In this document: one piece after another, positions 7,838-15,769 of the stretch
Layout: every line of letters begins with the position of its first letter
How positions within the stretch are numbered: position 1 is the first letter of the stretch
Source: Rhizobium sp. NFR07
Lineage (GTDB): Bacteria; Pseudomonadota; Alphaproteobacteria; Rhizobiales; Rhizobiaceae
Reading direction: 5' to 3'
Length of the DNA: 64,000 bases
Assembly (NCBI RefSeq): GCF_900111905.1
Contig: NZ_FOKM01000020.1
Coordinates: forward strand, 1-64,000
The notes under the pieces: model-generated
Told to the model about the DNA's origin: nothing
Seen by the model: only the letters and a program-made list of their open reading frames with translations
The model's database searches: none
Program-made: the position numbers and the translations under genes

Positions 7838-9747
7838 ATGCTGTCAATGAAGATCCGCACTCTTCTACCAGTGCTGTTTATTTCGCTGTTGTTGATGGTG
7901 ATCGCGCTAGGTGCAATCGCTATCAACTCGCTCAGTAGTATCAACAAGCAGGTCTCGCTGCTTGGTGACACTCAGGCGAAGGCAACGGGCGTCATGTCAG
8001 CATCAAGGAAACGCTATCAGGGATCAACAGTATTTACTCCCAGCATCTGCTTTCCGTTTCTTTGGATGATTTGAAGCGTCTAGAGAGCGACCTTCAGCAG
8101 AGAATAGCCGCTGCCCAGTCGCTGGTCGCTGATTTCAAACGGATGCCGGCAGCTCTAGACGAGCAGCAGGCCCTGACCAGTCTCGATGAGAGCATGGCTA
8201 GGTTTCTTGCTGACGGGCAAAAATTCATTTCGATTTCCACCATTGGAGCCAAGACGACAGCGCTCGACCTTTACAACGGCCAGATGAAGGTCGGGCTGGC
8301 GCAGTCGGAAACGACCCTAAACGGGATGATCGAGCGTAATCGGAAAGCATCGGAGATCGCACTCCTGTCGGCCGGCACGGAATACCAGAACACGTTGATT
8401 CTGACTGGGTCTATGATCGCGGTTGCCTGCCTGATCGCGCTTGCAGCTTCAGTCGTTGCAGTCACACGCGTTGCGCGTCCTATCGCACGGTTGCAGGACA
8501 GCATGTCCATCCTTGCAGCGGGTAATAGCGATCACCAGGTACCATTCCGCGACCGTGGGGATGAAATCGGCGACATGGCAAGAGCTGTGGAGGTCTTCCG
8601 CGAAAACGCGATCGACCGTGAGCGGCTCGAACACCAGAGCGCTGCGGACCGCGATCTCACGGAAACAGAACGGCGGGAAAACGAGCAACGCAGAGCCATT
8701 CAAGCTGCGGACACGAAATTGGTTGTTGCGGAACTTGCGCGCGGTCTTGGCCGACTGGCGGACGGAGATGCGACAGTACGGATCGAGCGCCCCTTCAACG
8801 GAGAGTTCGACCCGATCCGGATCGATTTCAACGCGGCAGTCTCCAAGCTCGACGAAGCGCTCACTGTCGTGAGCCGCAATGCTCAAGTCATCAATTCTGG
8901 CTCCGAAGAAATTCGCTCCGCTGTAGATCAACTGTCCAAACGGACAGAGCAGCAGGCGGCGTCGGTTGAAGAAACCGCCGCTGCTCTGGAGGAGATTAGC
9001 ACGACTATGCACGATGCTACGAAGCGAGCCGAAGAAGCCGGGGTTATTGTAGAAGCAACCCGGAAGGGCGCGGAACGATCAAGCGATATTGTACACAAGG
9101 CCGTGGAGGCGATGGGTTCGATTGAGCAATCGTCTGCTGAAATCAGCAACATCCTCGGTCTTATCGACGACATTGCATTCCAGACGAACCTCCTGGCGCT
9201 TAACGCAGGTGTAGAAGCTGCGCGCGCGGGTGAAGCGGGCAAAGGTTTTGCAGTTGTCGCTCAAGAGGTTCGCGAACTCGCGCAACGCTCAGCGCAGGCC
9301 GCAAAAGACATTAAGAGGCTTATCTCATCGTCCCAGCAACATGTCGAAGCCGGCGTGAGCCTTGTTGGCGACGCCGGTGAGGCCTTGAAAGGTATTGCGC
9401 GGGAAGTGGTTGGCATCAGCCATCACGTAACAGCGATCATCGAGGCCTCGCGCGAGCAATCCGTGGGCGTCCGTGAGGTGAGCAAAGCGATCAATTCAAT
9501 TGACCATGGTACGCAGGAAAATGCCGCGATGGTCGAGGAATCCTCTGCCGCCACCCATGCATTGGCAGCAGAAGTTGAAAGCCTGTTCAGGCTCATCGGG
9601 CAATTTAAGACCGGTGCCGGGATGAGTGTCCACGCAGGTATGCCCCAACGGGTCATCCCGGTAAGCGGGCAGAAAATGAAACTACAACAGGCTTTCGTTG
9701 ATCAGCCCCGTAGGGCTGCAGGTGCAGGGGGTTGGAGTGAATTTTAA
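7838..9747 (+). pseudogene. Methyl-accepting chemotaxis protein, frameshifted near 8000
   Basis: Two frames together make one chemoreceptor of about 635 residues. The first (from ATG 7838, after a GGGGG) gives transmembrane helix 1 and the start of the periplasmic domain. Near 7998-8003 one base appears to be missing; the second frame continues with IKETLSGINSIYSQHLL and reads through the rest: second membrane segment near 8400-8470, HAMP region (RVARPIARLQ), and the signalling hairpin (IDDIAFQTNLLALNAGVEAARAGE near 9160). The last five residues GWSEF fit the xWxxF pentapeptide that tethers CheR/CheB in some receptors. A TTG at 8062 could restart translation but would lack the first membrane helix. 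True mutation or sequence error cannot be separated here. Confidence 0.85.
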
Positions 9748-9783
9748 ACTCAACCCCGCCACCTTGGACAATGAGGGCACATC

Positions 9784-11100
9784 ATGACCATGCGAATTCT
9801 TTTGGCAAGTTTGATAACGGCAGCCGTCGCAAGCCCGTCGATTGCTGAAACGCTCACAATCGCTACCGTAAACAACGGTGACATGATCCGCATGCAAAAG
9901 CTGTCTGCGGATTTCAGCAAGAAGCATCCTGATATCAAGCTGAATTGGGTGACGCTTGAGGAAGCAGATCTCAGACAACAGGTGACGATCGACATCGCCA
10001 CCAAAGGTGGAAAGTTCGACGTTTTGACCATCGGGACTTACGAAGTCCCGATCTGGGCGAGCGAGGGCTGGTTGTTGCCTCTGGATGATCTCGGCTCCGA
10101 GTACGACGCTGAAGACATCCTGCCCGCGATACGAAACGGCCTCACCCACAAGCAGTCTCTTTTCGCCGTTCCGTTCTACGGTGAAAGCTCAATGGTCATG
10201 TACCGTCAGGACCTTATGGCTAAGGCGGGGCTTTCAATGCCCTCGGCGCCCACGTGGAAGTTCATCGAAGAAGCCGCGGTCAAAATGACAGACCGCGCAA
10301 ACGGAGTGAACGGAATATGCCTGCGAGGAAAGGCCGGGTGGGGTGAGAACATGGCTTTCCTGACAGCCACAGCCAATTCGTTCGGGGCGCGGTGGTTTGA
10401 TGAAAAGTGGCAGCCGCAGTTCGATCATCCGACATGGAAGCAGACGTTGAACTTCTACGTCGATTTGATGAAAAAGGCGGGCCCTGCCGCTCCGGAGAAA
10501 AACGGTTTCAACGAAAACCTCAGTCTGTTTCAAAACGGCAAATGTGGCATGTGGATCGATGCAACGGTCGCGGCGTCGTTCGTATCAGACCCCAAAAGCT
10601 CGAAAGTAGCAGACGACGTCGGCTTCGCTCTGGCTCCTGACAACGGCCTGGGCCGACGCGGCAACTGGCTTTGGGCATGGAATCTTGCCATTCCAGCCGG
10701 TACCGCCAAATCAGCTTCTGCCAAGGCGTTCCTGAAATGGGCAACAGACAAACAGTACGGGCATCTCGTTGCAAAAACAGATGGCTGGGCCAACGTCCCG
10801 CCCGGTACTCGCACATCGCTCTACGAAAATAAGGATTACCAGGTAGCAGCACCGTTCGCGAAGATGACCCTCGAAAGCATCAACGCGGCTGATCCGGTGA
10901 AACCCTCGGTAGATCCTGTACCTTATGTCGGCGTCCAGTTCGTCGCTATCCCAGAGTTTCAGGCGATTGGCGACGAGGTCGGACGACAGTTCGCAAAAGC
11001 GTTGGAAGGGTCCGTATCTGTAGATGAAGCTCTCACCGCGGCGCAGGTTGTATCGAAACGGGAAATGCTTAAGGCAGACTATATCAAGACCAGCTTTTAG
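9784..11100 (+). CDS. Periplasmic sugar/polyol-type ABC solute-binding protein (orphan)
   Basis: 438 residues, with a signal peptide ending at about residue 21 (SPSIAETL). The body matches family 1 extracellular binding proteins of the sorbitol/mannitol kind: KLSADFSKKHPDIKLNWVTLEE, FDVLTIGTYEVPIWASEGWLLPL, and NGKCGMWIDATVAASFV. A GAGGG lies 6 bases before the ATG. No permease or ATPase genes follow, which is unusual because such proteins normally head an operon. Its place 36 bases after a chemoreceptor gene suggests it may deliver a ligand to that receptor, or that it is a relic of a lost transporter operon. Confidence 0.85.
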   Translation: MTMRILLASLITAAVASPSIAETLTIATVNNGDMIRMQKLSADFSKKHPDIKLNWVTLEEADLRQQVTIDIATKGGKFDVLTIGTYEVPIWASEGWLLPLDDLGSEYDAEDILPAIRNGLTHKQSLFAVPFYGESSMVMYRQDLMAKAGLSMPSAPTWKFIEEAAVKMTDRANGVNGICLRGKAGWGENMAFLTATANSFGARWFDEKWQPQFDHPTWKQTLNFYVDLMKKAGPAAPEKNGFNENLSLFQNGKCGMWIDATVAASFVSDPKSSKVADDVGFALAPDNGLGRRGNWLWAWNLAIPAGTAKSASAKAFLKWATDKQYGHLVAKTDGWANVPPGTRTSLYENKDYQVAAPFAKMTLESINAADPVKPSVDPVPYVGVQFVAIPEFQAIGDEVGRQFAKALEGSVSVDEALTAAQVVSKREMLKADYIKTSF

Positions 11101-11332
11101 CGATAGTTCATCGTCAGCATCTATCGACCAGGCCGAGCGCCTCGAAATCGCGGCTGAGCTTGCGACGGCCGCGTGAAGCTTGCCGAGGAAGAGGCAGCTT
11201 TCGAAGCGCTGATTGCCGTCGATCCGCCTTATTAGGAGCAGGGCCACGATTGACAGTTTGAGTAGCTTGACAATCTAGCGTTGCTGCTGAAATTTGCCGT
11301 GGGCTGGGATGATAACAGAAAGGAATAGATGA
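11101..11332 (+). other. Gap after binding-protein gene
   Basis: No gene is supported here. No permease gene, rho-independent terminator or palindrome was seen. The bases just before 11333 should hold the promoter and leader of the small exported protein, with a run AACAGAAAGGAAT before its start. Confidence 0.4.
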
Positions 11333-11569
11333 ATGCGTAAATTGAAAATTGCTTTCGCTGTTGTAGCTTCGGTTTCCTTCGCGACTTCGGCTGTCGCGTC
11401 CGTTCCAAAACTTTCCGAAACACAGCAGCCATTTGCAAACGCCTTGAATAATTCCGCGCCTGTCCAGACAGCGTCGTTCGCCAATGGCTGCGACGATCCT
11501 AACTACGCCTGGTATGAGTACAGCGGTATCGAGGCCCTTACATGCCTCTTCTCCGGCCAGTGGACCTAA
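11333..11569 (+). CDS. Small exported protein of unknown function
   Basis: 78 residues: a clear signal peptide (MRKLKIAFAVVASVSF...SAVAS, cut near residue 23) followed by about 55 residues with two cysteines (NGCDDPNY and ALTCLF) that could form a disulphide. AAAGGAAT lies before the ATG. A strong terminator follows 15 bases after the stop, so this is a single-gene transcription unit. No family is recognised. The mature peptide is acidic and aromatic at its end (YAWYEYSGIEAL). Confidence 0.65.
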   Translation: MRKLKIAFAVVASVSFATSAVASVPKLSETQQPFANALNNSAPVQTASFANGCDDPNYAWYEYSGIEALTCLFSGQWT

Positions 11570-11583
11570 CGCCAGTAAAAACC

Positions 11584-11613
11584 GAGCCGCCTTCAGGCGG
11601 CTCTCTTTGTTTT
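11584..11613 (+). terminator. Rho-independent terminator
   Basis: GAGCCGCC-ttca-GGCGGCTC, a perfect 8-base stem with a four-base loop, followed by TCTTTGTTTT. It ends the small exported-protein gene at 11333. Confidence 0.92.
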
Positions 11614-11653
11614 ACGCGCTGGCCTTGATGCTCACCACGAACAAGCTATCCTT

Positions 11654-11893
11654 TTAGCGGCTTGGTTCGATCAAAACGCCTGCTTTCAACAGGCACGGAA
11701 AACGTGCTTCGCACTGATTAGAGCCGCGCCGGTCGCAGCCGATCGCGAGCCGGCGGCGAATTTCGACGAACTCGATCGATGCCCCGAATTTTTCCACCAA
11801 AGCCTTTCGATCATAGACGCCGTGTCGATCGCAACGACGGCAAACCATGTCGATCTTGTCAGCTCGATAGTCCTTCAGCCGGGGACGTGTCAT
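11654..11893 (-). CDS. Conserved small protein with zinc-ribbon-like cysteines, unknown function
   Basis: About 79 residues from the ATG at 11893 (GGAG 9 bases upstream; an ATG at 11908 is an alternative). The sequence has MVCRRCDRHGVYDR near residue 18, and further cysteines in IGCDRRGSNQCEARF near residue 56, a spacing that could bind a metal. I recall similar short proteins in rhizobial genomes without an assigned role. It diverges from the TetR gene at 11936 with 42 bases between. Confidence 0.55.
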   Translation of the reverse strand: MTRPRLKDYRADKIDMVCRRCDRHGVYDRKALVEKFGASIEFVEIRRRLAIGCDRRGSNQCEARFPCLLKAGVLIEPSR

Positions 11894-11935
11894 TGCGCCA
11901 TTCTCCATTCCGGCCAGCCGTGGTTGTGTCGCTGA

Positions 11936-12412
11936 ATGCTCGCCATCCTGCCCGCCTCATCGCGCGGTCGGCCGCGGAAATTTGACCGCGTTGCCGCACT
12001 CGCTGCTGCGATGAGGCTGTTCTGGATTAAGGGATATGAAGCGACGTCGGTCGCCGACCTGACAGAGGCGATGGGGATCGGTGTCAAAAGCCTTTATGCT
12101 GCCTTCGGCTCGAAGGACGAGCTCTATGCCGAGGCGCTTAAATATTATTACACGACCTACGAGGGGCTGGTCTGGACCCGGTTCAGAAAGGCGTCGACCG
12201 CGAGGGAGGCTGCCCTCGCATTCCTCCAGGATTCCGCTATCGCCATGACCGGCGGAGACAGCGACTTACCGCGCGGGTGCATAGCAACACTTGCCGCTGT
12301 CGGCAGCGAAAGACACTCCAAACTGGCCGAATTCATGCGAGCGACTCGCTCAGGCGGCTTCGATCTCCTGAAGACGCGTTTCAACGCCGCGAAGAGCGAC
12401 GGTGATTCTTGA
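11936..12412 (+). CDS. TetR-family regulator, C-terminally truncated
   Basis: 158 residues. The N-terminal DNA-binding domain is complete (GRPRKFDRVAALAAAMRLFW; ATSVADLTEAMGIGVKSLYAAFGSKDELY). The ligand domain starts normally (DLPRGCIATLAA) but stops at residue 158, where relatives run to about 190-200. The stop falls just after the FDLLKTRFNAA helix, so the last dimerisation helix is missing. It may be a truncated, possibly inactive, regulator. It lies upstream of a pair of TetR-like operator repeats (12577-12619) and of another TetR gene of the same GRPR class (13222). Confidence 0.75.
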   Translation: MLAILPASSRGRPRKFDRVAALAAAMRLFWIKGYEATSVADLTEAMGIGVKSLYAAFGSKDELYAEALKYYYTTYEGLVWTRFRKASTAREAALAFLQDSAIAMTGGDSDLPRGCIATLAAVGSERHSKLAEFMRATRSGGFDLLKTRFNAAKSDGDS

Positions 12413-12576
12413 GCCCGGGCAGAAGCAGGCTGCGGCTGGCAGGATCGCGGCCTCCGGTTTCCATTAGGAAGAGAGGAGCGAGAGGCGGAGGAGCGGAGTT
12501 AAAATTCCTCGTTGGCTGTCGGGAAAAAAATATCTCAACCGACTGAAAAAATGCCGGCGCACGCTGCATTAATTAT

Positions 12577-12619
12577 TGACCGTTCGTTCTAAATATATTA
12601 ACTAACCGATCGTTCTAAT
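12577..12619 (+). promoter_or_regulatory. Paired TetR-type operator repeats
   Basis: Two near-identical blocks in direct order 26 bases apart: TGACCGTTCGTTCTAAA at 12577 and TAACCGATCGTTCTAAT at 12603. Each contains an imperfect palindrome around CGATCG/CGTTCG, the kind of core seen in operators of TetR regulators. They lie in the AT-rich stretch 40-80 bases upstream of the gene at 12659 and so probably overlap its promoter. Either the truncated TetR (11936) or the intact TetR (13222, same transcription unit) could bind. The repeat is seen; the binding is inference. Confidence 0.6.
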
Positions 12620-12658
12620 ACGGCGGGTATAGGTTGCCCGGCAAATGACGAGTTAAAC

Positions 12659-13225
12659 ATGACCACGTTGGTGCAGCATTTTGGTTCTAGGGATTTTCGA
12701 CGTTTTTCGCGAATCGTCGTGCTCGTGCTGTGCATCGGTCTTACCACCGAAGGCCAGGCCTGTTCGAGACTTGCCGAGATGAAGGATTCTGCCGAAATGA
12801 TCCAAAATATCGAGCGTGAACACTTTGGCAAGCGCATGTTGTTGGTCGAACTTTATGGCACTACAACCTATGTTTTTGATAGTACACATGAAGTGGCAGG
12901 ACCGGTCATGGCGGTCCTTCGGTCATTGGGATACGAACTTGTCTTGCCTGCGGGGGTTTCGATTCCTAGCGAGGGATTGTTGCCGATACCATCAGACGCT
13001 ATGCGTACCGCGGATCCAGACCACGTGTTTCTCATGAATTTTTCCAACGACGAGGCGGCCGTCGAGCGGGTGATCGCCGACCTGGGCGCCTTCTCCGAAA
13101 ATCGGGTCTACCGGATGAATTCGACCGTGGCAGAGGCCTTCTCCGACAGTTGGAATGCATGCCGGTTGGGGCCGATAGTCGCGGAGGCTATCGAGCGTTC
13201 CACGACGATGAAGGAGGCACTATGA
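12659..13225 (+). CDS. Exported protein resembling part of a siderophore/B12-type binding protein
   Basis: 188 residues. A basic N-terminus and hydrophobic stretch (RIVVLVLCIGLTT, residues 18-30) suggest export. The rest resembles the C-terminal lobe of periplasmic binding proteins for iron-siderophores or vitamin B12: SYG-like strand, VMAVLRSLGYELV, then DPDHVFLMNF and a final long helix region VYRMNSTVAEAFSDSW. Such proteins are usually about 300 residues, so this is shorter than the family and may be a remnant fused to a new signal sequence. It overlaps the TetR gene by four bases (ATGA), so they are co-expressed. The family call is tentative. Confidence 0.45.
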   Translation: MTTLVQHFGSRDFRRFSRIVVLVLCIGLTTEGQACSRLAEMKDSAEMIQNIEREHFGKRMLLVELYGTTTYVFDSTHEVAGPVMAVLRSLGYELVLPAGVSIPSEGLLPIPSDAMRTADPDHVFLMNFSNDEAAVERVIADLGAFSENRVYRMNSTVAEAFSDSWNACRLGPIVAEAIERSTTMKEAL

Positions 13226-13842
13226 CACTGCATCCTGAGCTTGAACGGGCGAACAGCCGAGGACGTCCGCGGCAGTTCGACCCCGATGAGGCGCTCACCG
13301 CCGCCATGCGTGTGTTCTGGGAGCATGGTTATGCTGGCGCCAGTATCAGTATCCTCGTGAAAGCAATGGGCCTCAATAGAGGCAGTCTCTATGCCACCTT
13401 CGGCGATAAGGAGGCGTTGTTTCACAGGGTTATGGAGCTCTACGAGCGCGAAAAGACTGCCTACATGATGGATGCCCTTGATCAGCCTACGGCGCGCGGG
13501 GTGGCCGAGCGGCTTTTTCGCGGTACGCTTGCGCTGCAGACTAATTCCGATAATCCAAAGGGAAGCATGGGAATTGTCCATTCGGTCAGCCATGCGCCTG
13601 GAGATGAGGCAATCCGCACCTTCGTGATGGAGCGAAGCAATTTCTGGAGGGAAAAGCTGATCGACCGTATGATCGAGGCACAGCGCCAAGGTGATTTTCC
13701 CTCCACGATAGATGCGAAGAGTCTTGCTCTTTCCTTGAAAGCTTCGAGTGATGGCTTGCTCGTGGCTGCCGGAACTGGCGCTAGCGCCGCCGAACTGTCA
13801 GGCATTGTCTCAATTTTCTTAGCCACGTGGCCGGGAAAATGA
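13222..13842 (+). CDS. TetR-family transcriptional regulator
   Basis: 206 residues, full length. The helix-turn-helix lies in residues 14-60 (GRPRQFDPDEALTAAMRVFWEHGY; ISILVKAMGLNRGSLYATFGDKEALF), followed by the ligand domain with SNPKGS-like DNPKGSMGIVHS near residue 112. AAGGAGG lies 6 bases before the start, which overlaps the preceding stop as ATGA. It may autoregulate through the repeats at 12577-12619. The MFS exporter (13969) and the molybdenum hydroxylase genes (15244-19272) downstream are further candidate targets. Confidence 0.88.
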   Translation: MTLHPELERANSRGRPRQFDPDEALTAAMRVFWEHGYAGASISILVKAMGLNRGSLYATFGDKEALFHRVMELYEREKTAYMMDALDQPTARGVAERLFRGTLALQTNSDNPKGSMGIVHSVSHAPGDEAIRTFVMERSNFWREKLIDRMIEAQRQGDFPSTIDAKSLALSLKASSDGLLVAAGTGASAAELSGIVSIFLATWPGK

Positions 13843-13968
13843 GCCGGTAGAAGGCCGGCAGCGAACAAATAACTTTTTGATGAGCGGAGGCTACCGGTTT
13901 CCGCATGACTCCGCGATCCTAGTGGATCCCGGGCAAAACTCCTATGCTCTAAAGCTGGAAATCAAAAT

Positions 13969-15156
13969 ATGACCCAACGCTCCTTAGCGCCTGCAAAAGG
14001 CGGTGGAAGCCCTGCGCTTTCGATCCTCATACTTGGTCTTTCAGGCTTCGTGCTGGTGACCACAGAGTTCCTTATTATCGGCCTTATCCCGCAAGTGGCC
14101 CGCGAGTTTGCGATTACAACTTCACAAGCTGGCTGGTTGGTAAGTCTTTTCGCTTTTACCGTTATGATTTGCGGTCCGTTTCTCACAGCAAGGCTGGCGC
14201 ATCTTGATAGAAAGAGGTTATTTCTTGCAATCTTGGTGATCTTTTCGGCGGCCAACCTGCTTGCCGCACTTGCGCCTAATATCTGGGTTCTCGCCATCGG
14301 TCGCTTTGTTCCGGCGTTAGCGCTTCCGGTTTTCTGGGGAACTGCAAGCGAAACCGCAGCGCAGCTTGTCGAGTCCCGCCACTCTGGTCGGGCAGTCGCG
14401 CGAGTGTATCTCGGCATCTCTGCTGCTCTCGTTCTGGGCGTTCCGCTTGGTACTGTCGCAGCAACGTCGATTGGTTGGCGCGGATCATTCATCATCCTTG
14501 CCGTGGCGTCGCTCCTGCTCACCGTGATGACGTGGCGTTTTATGCCGCACCTGTCCGGTGCCTCGCAAGCGGCCGGATCGCACGAAGAGCCGTCTCCCAT
14601 TAAGGATCGAAATTTCCTTGCTCACGTCGGTCTCTCTGTCCTCGTGTTCATCGCGATGTTCACTGCCTACACGTTTTTGGCAGATCTGCTGGAGAACGTC
14701 GCAAGGATCGACCCAAGCTACATCGGTTGGTGGCTCATGGGCTTTGGCTTGATCGGGCTTTTGGGAAATTGGATAGGGGGTCTGGTGGCCGATCGAAACT
14801 CGCTTTTTGCAACGCTCATCTTCACTGTAATTTTGATCATCGCGATGCTTCTTTTTAATACAGCGGCGCAGAACAATTTGTTTCTTGGGGCTGTACTCGG
14901 GCTCTGGGGTATTTCCTACACTGCACTTTTCCCTGTCTGCCAAATCCGCGTGATGGAAGCAGGAAAGAAGGCGCAAGCCTTGGCGGCAACAGTCAATGTT
15001 TCGGCAGCAAATGCCGGGGCAGGGATCGGGGCGATCACAGGGGGTATGGTCATCGACCACCTGCATTTGTTGCAGCTTGGCCATGTGTCCGCTTTGATCG
15101 GCGCGGTAGCGATTGCTTACGCTTTACTGATCCTGCGAGCTAAAAAACCAGTTTGA
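13969..15156 (+). CDS. Major facilitator superfamily exporter (DHA1, AraJ-like)
   Basis: 395 residues with 12 predicted membrane segments. The opening SILILGLSGFVLVTTEFLIIGLIPQVA and the motif-A-like loop TARLAHLDRKRLFL after segment 2 are typical of drug:H+ antiporter-1 members of the AraJ/YdhP type. A second repeat begins at ILVFIAMFTAYTFLADLL. It lies between a TetR gene and the hydroxylase genes on the same strand, so it may export a substrate or product of that enzyme or a toxic compound sensed by the TetR. Substrate unknown. Confidence 0.85.
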   Translation: MTQRSLAPAKGGGSPALSILILGLSGFVLVTTEFLIIGLIPQVAREFAITTSQAGWLVSLFAFTVMICGPFLTARLAHLDRKRLFLAILVIFSAANLLAALAPNIWVLAIGRFVPALALPVFWGTASETAAQLVESRHSGRAVARVYLGISAALVLGVPLGTVAATSIGWRGSFIILAVASLLLTVMTWRFMPHLSGASQAAGSHEEPSPIKDRNFLAHVGLSVLVFIAMFTAYTFLADLLENVARIDPSYIGWWLMGFGLIGLLGNWIGGLVADRNSLFATLIFTVILIIAMLLFNTAAQNNLFLGAVLGLWGISYTALFPVCQIRVMEAGKKAQALAATVNVSAANAGAGIGAITGGMVIDHLHLLQLGHVSALIGAVAIAYALLILRAKKPV

Positions 15157-15243
15157 GCTCCCCCATCAAAACGACTGCCTCCCGGTGAGGACTGGGTAAG
15201 CTGGTCGGCACGACTCCCCAAAAGAAACAGTCGGAGATAAACA

Positions 15244-15768
15244 ATGCGCTCCACTTTTACTCTCAACATCAACGACGAGCGACGAACTGTCACCGCGCCA
15301 CCGCGCATGCCCATGCTCTGGGTCTTGCGGGATCTGCTCGCTCTGACGGGGACCAAGTACGGCTGCGGCATCGCGCAATGCGGAGCATGCACCGTACACC
15401 TCGACGGAAAAGCACTCCGCTCATGCGTTTTGCCGGTTGGTGACGTGGGCGATGGCCATATCACAACCATCGAAGCGGTCGGCAGAACGGACAACGGCGA
15501 AAAGGTGCAACGCGCCTGGATGGAAATAGAGGTCGCTCAATGTGGCTACTGTCAGCCAGGTCAGATTATGGCGGCGGTGGCATTGCTTAATGAACGTCCA
15601 GCGCCCGCGGATTTTGAAATCGATGCTGCAATGTCGGGCAACTTGTGCCGCTGCGGAACATATCCGCGCATCCGTGAAGCGATCAAACTGGCCGCGACGG
15701 GGAAGACGGACGCGATGCGGACCCTGGTCATCGGTCCGTCCGCCGATTCTGAAGTGAAGGAGCCGTAG
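15244..15768 (+). CDS. [2Fe-2S] small subunit of a molybdenum hydroxylase (isoquinoline oxidoreductase alpha-like)
   Basis: 174 residues with both iron-sulfur clusters: the plant-type ferredoxin site CGIAQCGACTVHLDG with a later Cys (RSCVLPV), and the helical site CGYCQPGQ ... CRCG. Length and motifs match small subunits of periplasmic aldehyde/isoquinoline oxidoreductases. GGAG lies before the ATG. The catalytic subunit follows after one base and the cytochrome c after that. This subunit passes electrons from the molybdenum centre to the cytochrome. The substrate is not visible from sequence. Confidence 0.92.
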   Translation: MRSTFTLNINDERRTVTAPPRMPMLWVLRDLLALTGTKYGCGIAQCGACTVHLDGKALRSCVLPVGDVGDGHITTIEAVGRTDNGEKVQRAWMEIEVAQCGYCQPGQIMAAVALLNERPAPADFEIDAAMSGNLCRCGTYPRIREAIKLAATGKTDAMRTLVIGPSADSEVKEP

Positions 15769-15769
15769 C

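Noticed and set aside
8062..9747. Independent start of the chemoreceptor at TTG 8062
   Set aside because: The product would lack the first membrane helix, and upstream frame pieces match the missing part, so a frameshift explains it better.
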